From DATJBC01 sp035515515 (GTDB lineage: Bacteria; Actinomycetota; Acidimicrobiia; Acidimicrobiales; UBA8190), in NCBI GenBank assembly GCA_035515515.1, contig DATJBC010000055.1, positions 1 to 15,460 of the forward strand: a DNA stretch of 15,460 bases, read 5' to 3'. The notes below the pieces were generated by a model. The model did no database searches and had not been told where the DNA came from. It worked only from the letters and a program-made list of their open reading frames with translations. Each line of letters opens with the position of its first letter. The first letter of the stretch is position 1. Position numbers and translations under genes: made by a program. Shown in pieces: positions 6,902 through 13,111 of the stretch.

Positions 6902-6960
6902 TGTCTACGATGTCTCGCGACATCAGCGGAGAGCTGTCTCCGATGTCTCGCGACATCACA
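6902..6960. repeat. Right end of IS: direct repeat with internal dyads
   Basis: Two 25-base units (6902-6926 and 6935-6959) are nearly identical: TGTCTACGATGTCTCGCGAC and TGTCTCCGATGTCTCGCGAC begin them. Each contains the imperfect palindrome GATGTC-TCGC-GACATC. They are complementary to the repeats at the left end. Because the tRNA gene is transcribed toward them, these dyads could also act on its 3' trailer. Confidence 0.75.
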
Positions 6961-6964
6961 AAAG

Positions 6965-7037
6965 TGGAGGTGAGCGGACTCGAACCGCCGACTTCTACGT
7001 TGCGAACGTAGCGCTCTGCCAACTGAGCTACACCCCC
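6965..7037 (-). tRNA. tRNA-Ala (anticodon CGC)
   Basis: A complete 73-nt cloverleaf without encoded CCA. The acceptor stem GGGGGTG/CACCTCC contains the G3:U70 pair, the alanine identity signal. The D arm is GCTC-AGTTGGCA-GAGC, the anticodon stem-loop is CTACG-TTCGCAA-CGTAG giving anticodon CGC (reads GCG), and the T arm is GGCGG-TTCGAGT-CCGCT. The discriminator base is A. The 3' end is only four bases from the IS right end, so the native terminator or trailer has probably been replaced by IS sequence. Confidence 0.96.
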
Positions 7038-7050
7038 GGGGGACAGAGCC

Positions 7051-7056
7051 AGGATA
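7051..7056 (-). promoter_or_regulatory. Possible -10 box of the tRNA-Ala gene
   Basis: The minus-strand hexamer TATCCT lies 14 bases before the first base of the tRNA, a sensible distance for a transcription start. No good -35 box is seen. Confidence 0.35.
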
Positions 7057-7097
7057 GCGCCCGTCGTGTGTCGCCCTTGGCCCTCCCACCTGCATCT

Positions 7098-7125
7098 TTG
7101 CCCTCCCGGTCCGCCGCGGCATACC
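7098..7125 (+). promoter_or_regulatory. Possible egtBD promoter
   Basis: TTGCCC (7098-7103) and CATACC (7120-7125) are 16 bases apart, in the spacer between the divergent tRNA gene and egtB. The match to the housekeeping consensus is modest. The remaining spacer (7126-7236) would be the egtB leader; no riboswitch-like fold was recognised. Confidence 0.25.
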
Positions 7126-7236
7126 GGCGGGCGGGATGGGAGATGATAAGGGACGAGGTGCGGCCGAACCTTCGTCTGACTGGTCCGAAAGACGGCCCCC
7201 TCCCCCCTACGCCCCGACCGTGACCGAGGGAGCCCC

Positions 7237-8490
7237 ATGGCCGATCTGATCACGACCACCCCCGTCGCCGCCGAACTGGCCGCCCGCTACCGGGCCGTGC
7301 GCCACCTGACCGAGGGCCTGGCGGCGCCGCTGTCAGCCGAGGACCAGACCGTGCAGTCGATGCCCGACGTGAGCCCGACGAAGTGGCACCGGGCGCACAC
7401 CTCGTGGTTCTTCGAGACGTTCCTCCTCGAGCCACAGCTCCCCGGGTACCGTCCCTTCCATCCCGCCTACGCCTACCTCTTCAACTCGTATTACGAGGGC
7501 GTGGGCGCCCGCTACCCGCGGCCCCGCCGGGGGGTGGTCTCGCGCCCGGGCATCGCCGAGGTCGCCCGCTACCGCAGCCATATCGACGACGCCATGGCCC
7601 GCTTGCTCGGGGCCGCGCCGGCCCCCGACGTCCTCGACCTCGTCGAACTCGGCGTCCACCATGAGCAGCAGCACCAGGAGCTGCTGCTCATGGACATCAA
7701 GCACGTCCTGTCGTGCAACCCGCTCCAACCCGCCTACACCACCGTCAAGGTGGAGGCGCCCCGGCCGGCGCGGCCGGTGGGATGGACCGATCACCCCGGT
7801 GGGCTCGCCGACATCGGCCACGACGGGAAGGGGTTCGGGTTCGACAACGAGTTCCCCCGCCACCGCGCCCATCTGGAGCCCTTCGCCCTCGCCGACCGCC
7901 TGGTCACCTGCGGCGAGTGGCTGGCCTTCATGGACGACGGCGGGTATCGCCGCCCCGACCTGTGGCTGTCCGACGGCTGGGCCGCCGCCCAGGCCGACGT
8001 CTGGGAGGCGCCGCTGTACTGGTTCAAGGTGGTGGACGACTGGTGGCTCTTCACCCTGGGCGGCCCGCAGCTGGTCGACCCGGCCGAGCCCGTGTGCCAC
8101 GTGAGCTACTACGAGGCAGACGCCTTCGCCCGCTGGGCCGGAGCCCGGCTGCCCACCGAGGCCGAGTGGGAGGCGGTGGCCGCCGGCCCGGCCCCTGAGG
8201 GGCGCTTCCTCGACGCCGAGATCCTCCACCCCCGTCCCGAGGAGGACCGGCCCACGCTCTTCGGCGACGTGTGGCAGTGGACCTCCAGCGCCTACGGCCC
8301 CTACCCGGGCTTCCGGCCGGCGGCGGGCGCGGTGGGCGAGTACAACGGCAAGTTCATGGTCAACCAGTACGTGCTGCGCGGCGGGTGCTGCGTGACGCCG
8401 CCCGACCACATCCGCACCACGTACCGCAACTTCTTCCCCCCCGGCGCCCGCTGGGCCTTCTCGGGCCTGCGCCTGGCACGCGACGCCTGA
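7237..8490 (+). CDS. egtB: Ergothioneine biosynthesis sulfoxide synthase EgtB
   Basis: A 417-aa non-heme iron enzyme that uses O2 to join trimethylhistidine (hercynine) to the sulfur of gamma-glutamylcysteine or cysteine, giving a sulfoxide on the way to ergothioneine. The N-terminal DinB-like helical domain carries the iron-binding three-His facial set: His51 (TKWHRAH) and His142/His146 in HHEQQHQE. LFNSYYEGVGARYPRPRRG (about 81-99) is the conserved substrate-binding stretch. The C-terminal FGE/C-type-lectin-like domain ends in VLRGGCCVTPPDHIRTTYRNFF...SGLRLARD. Length is as expected. The ATG at 7237 has GAGGGAG at 7226-7232. egtD follows after 8 bases, so the two are an operon; no egtA, egtC or egtE is in the window. 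Arg92 and Arg95 (GARYPRP) resemble the pair that binds the glutamyl part in mycobacterial EgtB (from memory), favouring gamma-glutamylcysteine as thiol donor. Confidence 0.96.
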   Translation: MADLITTTPVAAELAARYRAVRHLTEGLAAPLSAEDQTVQSMPDVSPTKWHRAHTSWFFETFLLEPQLPGYRPFHPAYAYLFNSYYEGVGARYPRPRRGVVSRPGIAEVARYRSHIDDAMARLLGAAPAPDVLDLVELGVHHEQQHQELLLMDIKHVLSCNPLQPAYTTVKVEAPRPARPVGWTDHPGGLADIGHDGKGFGFDNEFPRHRAHLEPFALADRLVTCGEWLAFMDDGGYRRPDLWLSDGWAAAQADVWEAPLYWFKVVDDWWLFTLGGPQLVDPAEPVCHVSYYEADAFARWAGARLPTEAEWEAVAAGPAPEGRFLDAEILHPRPEEDRPTLFGDVWQWTSSAYGPYPGFRPAAGAVGEYNGKFMVNQYVLRGGCCVTPPDHIRTTYRNFFPPGARWAFSGLRLARDA

Positions 8491-8498
8491 GGTCCCCC

Positions 8499-9479
8499 GT
8501 GCCGCTCGCCACCCCCACCATGGACGTCCACCTTCGTGCCGACGACCTGCGCCGGGCGCTCGAGCGCGACGTGCGCGTGGGGCTGGTCGCCGAGCAGAAA
8601 TGGCTCCCTCCCGTGTGGTTCTACGACGAACGAGGCAGCCGGCTCTTCGACGACATCACCCGCCTGCCCGAGTACTACCTCACCCGGGCCGAGCGCCACC
8701 TGCTCGAGGAGCACGCCGGCGACGTCGCCGCCGCCGCGGGCGCCGACACCCTGGTGGAGCTGGGGGCGGGCACCTGCGACAAGTCGCGCATCCTGCTCGA
8801 CGCCATGGAGAAGACCGGCCGGCTGGCGCGGTACGTGCCGCTGGACGTGAGCGACGCCACCCTGTGGGAGGCGGCCACCGACCTGGCCGAGGCCTACCCC
8901 GGGCTGGCGGTGCAGGCCGTGGTGGGCGACTTCCACCGCCACCTCGACCGTGTGCCCACCGGCGGGCGGCGCCTGGTGGCCTTCCTGGGAAGCACGATCG
9001 GCAACCTCACCCCCGAGCAGCGCGGACGGTTCCTCTTCGACCTCGACTGCACCATGGGGCACGACGACCGCCTGCTGCTCGGGACCGACCTCGTGAAGGA
9101 CCCCGACCGGCTCGTCGCCGCCTACGACGACGCCCAGGGCGTCACCGCCGCCTTCAACCGCAACGTGCTGTCGGTGGTCAACCGCGAGCTGCACGCCGAC
9201 TTCGACCCGCAGCGCTTCGCGCACGTGGCCCGCTTCGACGAGGCGCGGGAGTGGATCGAGATGCGCCTGCGCTCGCTGGCCGCCCAGGTGGTCACCGTCG
9301 CCGACCTCGGCCTCGAGGTGCGCTTCGCCGAGGGGGAGGACCTCCTCACCGAGATCAGCGCCAAGTTCACGCGGGGACGGGTGGAGGACGAGCTGTTCGC
9401 CGCGGGGTTCGTGGTGGAGTCCATGTGGGAGGCGCCCGGGCGCGAGTTCCTGCTCACCCTGGCCCGCCCCACCTGCTGA
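8499..9479 (+). CDS. egtD: L-histidine N-alpha-methyltransferase EgtD
   Basis: A 326-aa SAM-dependent enzyme that trimethylates the alpha-amino group of histidine to hercynine, the substrate of EgtB. Visible family marks are LPPVWFYDERGSRLFDDITRLPEYY (36-60), the SAM loop LVELGAGTCDKS (85-96), LDVSDATL (115-122), GDFHRHL (143-149), FLGSTIGNLTP (162-172) and TEISAKF (284-290). Tyr60, Asn169, Tyr209, Glu285 and Ser287 fall where the mycobacterial enzyme binds histidine. The start is taken as GTG 8499, because GAGG at the egtB stop gives it a ribosome-binding site; ATG at 8520 (residue 8) is the alternative and has none. The SAM loop has TCDKS where mycobacteria have TSEKT, a minor change. The gene converges on the PLP-enzyme gene with 12 bases between stops. 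Confidence 0.96.
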   Translation: MPLATPTMDVHLRADDLRRALERDVRVGLVAEQKWLPPVWFYDERGSRLFDDITRLPEYYLTRAERHLLEEHAGDVAAAAGADTLVELGAGTCDKSRILLDAMEKTGRLARYVPLDVSDATLWEAATDLAEAYPGLAVQAVVGDFHRHLDRVPTGGRRLVAFLGSTIGNLTPEQRGRFLFDLDCTMGHDDRLLLGTDLVKDPDRLVAAYDDAQGVTAAFNRNVLSVVNRELHADFDPQRFAHVARFDEAREWIEMRLRSLAAQVVTVADLGLEVRFAEGEDLLTEISAKFTRGRVEDELFAAGFVVESMWEAPGREFLLTLARPTC

Positions 9480-9491
9480 GGGGCCCGCGGG

Positions 9492-10484
9492 CTACCAGCC
9501 CCGCAGGTCCACGGGCCAGGTCTCGAGCACGTCGTCGCCGTCCACCACCACGAGGCGCTCGTGATAGGCGACGGTGGGGTCGACGTGCGCCGGCACCACC
9601 CGGATGCGCTCGCCCACGCGCAGGCGCCCGTGGGGTGCGAAGGTGAGGTGCTCGTCGGAGCAGAACCACACCTCCGCCCCCTCCACGGTGGGGTTGCCGT
9701 GGTCCATGGCCAGGGCCTTGGCCCCGCAGTCGGCCACGGCCCACTGCGGCGACACCGACACCACCGTGGCCAGCACGCTGAGCGCCTGGCCGAAGGGCAG
9801 GCCCAGGCGCCCGTAGGCGCTGTCCATCAGCGCGTAGGAGCCCGCCTGGATCTCGGTGGCCGCCCGGTTCATGTCGTAGCTGCCGGTCCCGCCGGCCGAG
9901 ACCACCTCGCCGCCCACGGCGCGGTGGGCGGCCACGAGCAGCTCCATGGCGCCGGCCACGAGCTGGGCCCGCCGGGCGCGGTCCTCCACGCCCACGGCGT
10001 GGCCCTCGTACCCCATGACGCCCCGCACCACGAGGCCCCGGTCCCGCGCCCGCTCCGCCAGCCGGCCGGCGTCGCCCGGGTCGCACCCGCAGCGGGGCAG
10101 GCCCACGTTGACGTCCACGAGCACCTCGCCGATGCCGGCCGCCGCGGCGGCGTCGACGGTGGCGTCGGAGTCCACGGCGACGGTCACCCGGGCGCCGCAG
10201 CGCGCCATCGCCGCCAGGCGCGACCGGTCGACCACCTCGTTGGCGAGCAAGAGGTCGTCCCCCAGCCCGGCCCGGGCCATGCCCAGCAGCTCGGCCACCG
10301 TGGCGCACGTGAAGCCGACGTGCCCGTGGGCGCGCTGGCGCGCCGCCAAGGCGGTGCACTTGTGGGCCTTCACGTGGGGGCGCATCCTGGCGCCGGGCAG
10401 GGCGCCGGCCATGGTGGCCAGGTTGTGCTCGAGGGTGGCCGCCTCCACGACGAGCGCGGGGGTGGCCAGCTCCCCCAGCTTCAC
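9492..10484 (-). CDS. D-threonine aldolase / D-serine dehydratase-type PLP enzyme
   Basis: A 330-aa fold-type III (alanine racemase-like) PLP enzyme. TPALVVEAATLEHN (8-21) opens the barrel and Lys39 in RPHVKAHK is the PLP-binding lysine. SAGGTGSYDMNR...TEIQAGSYALMDSAYGRLG is the phosphate-binding and metal-dependent core. Near the C-terminus PAHVDPTV gives His300 and Asp302, the metal pair expected for D-threonine aldolases (D-serine dehydratases usually have His and Cys), so cleavage of a D-beta-hydroxy amino acid to glycine and an aldehyde is the better guess. The start is GTG at 10484, overlapping the stop of the translin-family gene by 4 bp (GTGA), implying translational coupling. The physiological substrate is not shown by context. 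Confidence 0.85.
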   Translation of the reverse strand: MKLGELATPALVVEAATLEHNLATMAGALPGARMRPHVKAHKCTALAARQRAHGHVGFTCATVAELLGMARAGLGDDLLLANEVVDRSRLAAMARCGARVTVAVDSDATVDAAAAAGIGEVLVDVNVGLPRCGCDPGDAGRLAERARDRGLVVRGVMGYEGHAVGVEDRARRAQLVAGAMELLVAAHRAVGGEVVSAGGTGSYDMNRAATEIQAGSYALMDSAYGRLGLPFGQALSVLATVVSVSPQWAVADCGAKALAMDHGNPTVEGAEVWFCSDEHLTFAPHGRLRVGERIRVVPAHVDPTVAYHERLVVVDGDDVLETWPVDLRGW

Positions 10485-11140
10485 CGAGCGAGCTCGGCGC
10501 CCCGGTCGCGGCGCGCCTCGATGGCCTGCTGGAGCTGGGCCTGCAGCACCGTGGTGGTCACGTCGGCGCGACTGCGCTCCACCACGGCGCGCAGCGCGTC
10601 GGTGGTCCGGCGCAGCCCGCCCGTGATGGCGTCGGGATACTCGATGGTGACGAGCAGGTCGTAGACGTCCTCCATGGCGGCGAGCAGGCTCTCGGCGCGG
10701 GCCGTCTCACCGGCGCGCAGGCGGTCGAGGAGGTGCCGGCGCAGCTCCGAGGCCGCCTCGGCCAGGCCGTTGAGCCACGCGGCCAGGCCCAGCGCCAGGT
10801 CCCCGGGTCCCGGCAGCGGCGTGCCGTCGACGAGGGCGGCCGTGAGCCGGGCCTCGGCCAGCTCCTTCTCGGCGTCGTGCAGGAACCCGGCGGCCGCCAG
10901 GCGGGGGAACGGCGCCAGCGCCTGCTGGGCCCGGCGCAGGCTCAACTCGGCCTCGGCCACCCGGGCGGCGGACTCCGACGGCGCCAGGCGGTGCACCGCC
11001 CGGATGGCCAGGCCGCACGAGCGGATCGTCTCGCGGCAGCTGGCCAGGGCCACCTCGCGCGCCGCGTGGGTGGCGTCGAGCACCGCACGGGCCTCCTCCC
11101 CCAGCGCCGCCAGCTCCTCGCCGCGCCCCGCTTCGGTCAC
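10481..11140 (-). CDS. Translin-family protein
   Basis: A 219-aa all-helical protein resembling translin/TRAX, the family that forms octameric nucleic-acid-binding shells and, in TRAX-like members, RNase activity. Supporting marks are AAAGFLHDAEKELAEARLTAALVDG (83-106), where the E-x-x-E pair Glu93/Glu96 matches the acidic pair in the TRAX active site; NGLAEAASELRRHLLDRLRAGE (124-145); and the terminal ITGGLRRTTDALRAVVERSRADV (172-194), a strong family signature. The GTG start at 11140 is supported by the family N-terminal helix (EELAALGEEARAVLDATHAAREVAL). It sits 14 bases after the SepX-like gene and overlaps the PLP-enzyme gene by 4 bp. Whether it cuts RNA, and which, cannot be told. Confidence 0.75.
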   Translation of the reverse strand: MTEAGRGEELAALGEEARAVLDATHAAREVALASCRETIRSCGLAIRAVHRLAPSESAARVAEAELSLRRAQQALAPFPRLAAAGFLHDAEKELAEARLTAALVDGTPLPGPGDLALGLAAWLNGLAEAASELRRHLLDRLRAGETARAESLLAAMEDVYDLLVTIEYPDAITGGLRRTTDALRAVVERSRADVTTTVLQAQLQQAIEARRDRGAELAR

Positions 11141-11154
11141 GGGAGGCCGAGGCC

Positions 11155-11787
11155 TCAGCGCGCCGCGCTGCGGAGGATGACGACGGAGGAGTCCTGCTCC
11201 TCGGCGCCCGGCATGTAGCGGAGCTTCTCGACGCGCTCCACGGCCCGACGGCGATGGCGCACGAGCATGCCGACGTAGACCGCGCACACCACCACGGTGA
11301 GCGCCGTGAAGCACAGGGCGAGGCGCAGGGGCGGGATGGCGCCCAGCAGGGCACTGGCGAAGACGGCCGACAGCATCCACAGCAGGACGTCGCGCCGGCG
11401 CCGGCAGGCGGCGGGCCGGAAGTAGGGGTCGACGCGCGGCGTCGGGGGGCCCTCGCCGTCGGGCGGCGGCGGTGCGACGCCGTCGGGCCGCACGAGGACC
11501 AGGCCCGGCCCCCGGGAGGCCACGTGCCCCATACCCCGGCGGGCGCCCGTCGCCGGGGACGCCTCGGGGAGGGCGGTGCCGAGACGGTAGGCGGGCCGGA
11601 CGAGCGTCGGGCCGGTGCGCTGGAGCACCCGCAGGTGGTGGTGGAACTCGCCCACGGAGTCGCCCGAGGATCGATGCTCGCGTTTCCGGCGGATGAGGCC
11701 GGGCGCCAGCACCACTGCCCAGACCACCGCGAGTATCAGGAAGACCACGACCGTCAAGAACCCCTTGACCTTTAGCTTCCGACGCAC
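11155..11787 (-). CDS. SepX/GlpR-like membrane protein (divisome-associated family)
   Basis: A 210-aa membrane protein with an N-terminal transmembrane helix (about 10-30, VVVFLILAVVWAVVLAPGL), a basic stretch RRKREHR, then SVGEFHHHLRVLQRTGP. This order (helix, RR, VxxFxxxxRVLxR) matches actinobacterial SepX/GlpR proteins, which in Streptomyces take part in cell division with SepF and FtsZ. A Pro/Gly/Arg-rich cytoplasmic region (61-130) is followed by two more helices (about 134-152 and 155-176) and a basic, partly helical tail. GTG at 11787 has TAGGG five bases upstream. It is the first gene of a three-gene minus-strand operon with the translin-family and PLP genes. The link to division is by family resemblance only. 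Confidence 0.65.
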   Translation of the reverse strand: MRRKLKVKGFLTVVVFLILAVVWAVVLAPGLIRRKREHRSSGDSVGEFHHHLRVLQRTGPTLVRPAYRLGTALPEASPATGARRGMGHVASRGPGLVLVRPDGVAPPPPDGEGPPTPRVDPYFRPAACRRRRDVLLWMLSAVFASALLGAIPPLRLALCFTALTVVVCAVYVGMLVRHRRRAVERVEKLRYMPGAEEQDSSVVILRSAAR

Positions 11788-11947
11788 AGAACCCTACTGA
11801 AACAGCTCTGTCGATCGGTGGATGGGCGGCCGGCCACACGCCCACGCCTCCGCCCCCACGTGGTTGTCTAGCCAACCGCGCCCCGCCGCGCAAGCAACCG
11901 GCGTCGTCCCAGGTCGCCGGGGTGCGCGCCGCGGCGGCCCCACCTGC
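11788..11947. promoter_or_regulatory. Spacer between two minus-strand operons
   Basis: This 160-base spacer must hold the end of the ABC-ATPase operon and the promoter of the SepX-like operon. A small dyad GGTTG-TCTAGC-CAACC (11862-11877) lies about 70 bases downstream of the ABC stop, with no T-run. No clear -35/-10 pair was seen and no ORF or RNA gene was recognised. Confidence 0.3.
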
Positions 11948-12736
11948 TCACCGGCGCGAGCGCGCCGTCAGGCGCCCCTCCCGGCGCTCCACGGCGACGG
12001 GCGTGTCGAAGCACGCCGACACGCCCTCGGAGCACAGCACCTCGTCCACCGGGCCGGCCGCCACCATGCGCCCCCGGCGCACCAGCGCGGCGTGCGTGGT
12101 GCCCGGGGGGATCTCCTCCAGGTGGTGGGTGACGAGGACGAAGGGCGCCGTCGTGGGGTCGGCGGCCAGCGCCGCCACCCGGGCCACGAGGCGCTCGCGG
12201 GCGCCCAGGTCGAGCCCGGCGGCGGGCTCGTCCAACAGGAGCAGCTCGGGCCGGCCCATGACGGCCCGGGCCAACAGGACCTGCTGGCGCTCCCCCTCGG
12301 ACAGCACACCGAATTCCCGGTCGCCGAGGTGGGCCAGGCCGGCGCGGGCGAGGAGCTCGTCGGCCCGGGCGTGGTCGGCGTCGTCGTAGTGGTGCCACCA
12401 CGGCTCCAGGGCGGCGTGGCGGCCGGTCAGCACCACGTCGTGCGCCGCCAGGCTCGGGCGCAGGGCGCGCAGCGTCGCCTGGCTCACGAGCGTCACCCGG
12501 GTGCGCAGTGCCCGGACGTCGCTGCGCCCGTAGCGGGCGCCGAGCACCTCCACGGTCCCGCGCGTGGGCATGAGGCGCATGCCCGCCACGTGCAGCAGCG
12601 TGGTCTTGCCCGAGCCGTTGGGCCCGAGGACGGCCCAGCGCTCGCCGGCACGCACGTCCCAGTCGATGTCGTCCAGGATGGGCCGGCCGTCGCGCACCAC
12701 GGCCACGCCGCGCAGGCGCGCGACGGGCGCGCTCAC
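11948..12736 (-). CDS. ABC-type ATPase subunit, stand-alone
   Basis: A 262-aa single-domain ABC ATPase with a complete catalytic set: Walker A GPNGSGKTT (38-46), Q-loop Gln86, signature LSEGERQQ (145-152), Walker B LLLLDEP (165-171) and H-loop His204 (VTHH). The sequence around it (VLTGRHAALEPWWHHYDDADHARADELL, LVTHHLEEIPPGTTHAALVRRG) resembles the YlmA/ModF-type group of ABC proteins often found without a permease. No membrane subunit is encoded nearby. A transport role is therefore unproven; it may pair with a remote permease or act as a soluble ATPase. GTG at 12736 starts the family N-terminus but lacks a clear ribosome-binding site. It lies 37 bases after the 105-aa gene, probably in the same transcript. 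Confidence 0.88.
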   Translation of the reverse strand: MSAPVARLRGVAVVRDGRPILDDIDWDVRAGERWAVLGPNGSGKTTLLHVAGMRLMPTRGTVEVLGARYGRSDVRALRTRVTLVSQATLRALRPSLAAHDVVLTGRHAALEPWWHHYDDADHARADELLARAGLAHLGDREFGVLSEGERQQVLLARAVMGRPELLLLDEPAAGLDLGARERLVARVAALAADPTTAPFVLVTHHLEEIPPGTTHAALVRRGRMVAAGPVDEVLCSEGVSACFDTPVAVERREGRLTARSRR

Positions 12737-12773
12737 CGTCGGGGGGCGCCGGGCACCGGCACCGGGGAGGACG

Positions 12774-13091
12774 TCAGTGCGGCAGGCGGCGGGCCACCCG
12801 ACCCGCCAGGCCGGAGACGAACTCGCTCCACTGCCGCTCCCCCATCAGCCACAGCCACAGCTCACGGCGGTACCCCACCATGACGTCGATGAAGGCCTCG
12901 CGCCCGAAGCCGGCCGGCTCCAGCGACGGGCGCCAGCGCGCCCACAGCCACACCCCGACACACACGTCGTCGCTGAAGCCCTCGCGCCAGTCGGCCCCCG
13001 CCAGCAGCGCGTCGCGCAGGGCCGCCCGCATCTCCGCGGGCTCCTCGGGGGCCTCGAGCCGCAGCCCGGGGGCGGGCTCCACCACCCTCAC
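12774..13091 (-). CDS. Hypothetical 105-aa Trp-rich protein
   Basis: Not recognised. A soluble-looking 105-aa protein without signal peptide or membrane segment. The N-terminus is acidic and Pro/Leu-rich (VVEPAPGLRLEAPEEPAEM). The core has many tryptophans and aromatics (GADWREGF, VCVGVWLWARWRP, GYRRELWLWLMGERQW) and ends in GLAGRVARRLPH. The coding call rests on a codon pattern like its neighbours, its placement 20 bases after the FrhB-type gene, and a GGGAG site before GTG 13091. The site sits in a small triplicated CGGCTCC stretch (13094-13112). It could assist the reductase pair or the ABC ATPase; there is no direct evidence. Confidence 0.65.
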   Translation of the reverse strand: MRVVEPAPGLRLEAPEEPAEMRAALRDALLAGADWREGFSDDVCVGVWLWARWRPSLEPAGFGREAFIDVMVGYRRELWLWLMGERQWSEFVSGLAGRVARRLPH

Positions 13092-13111
13092 GCCGGCTCC
13101 CGGCTCCCGGC

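Larger units (their letters stand above)
5653..6960 (+). mobile_element. IS481-type insertion sequence with duplicated end repeats
   Basis: A roughly 1.3-kb element with one intact transposase gene. Both ends begin TGTGA when read inward (5653-5657 and the complement of 6956-6960). Each end carries two copies of a motif close to GACATnGnnGACA: left at 5664-5676 and 5709-5721, right (complement) at 6935-6947 and 6902-6914. The boundaries are inferred from these repeats; a target-site duplication is not evident (left flank ends GGCGTG, right flank starts AAAGTG). The right end lies four bases from the 3' end of the tRNA-Ala gene. The transposase frame is full length with all DDE residues, so the element could still be active. 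Confidence 0.75.

Noticed and set aside
6902..6960. Repeats beside the IS as a CRISPR fragment
   Set aside because: There are only two units with an 8-base gap, and the inverted counterparts at the other side of the transposase gene show they are IS ends.
5653..7037. tRNA-adjacent genomic island with attachment sites
   Set aside because: The only recombinase is a DDE transposase, not a tyrosine integrase, and no duplicate of the tRNA 3' end was noticed elsewhere in the window.
9483..9492. GCCCGCGGGC palindrome between egtD and the PLP gene as a bidirectional terminator
   Set aside because: It has no loop beyond the palindrome itself and no T-run on either side, and it overlaps the last base of a stop codon. 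Such short GC palindromes are expected by chance here.
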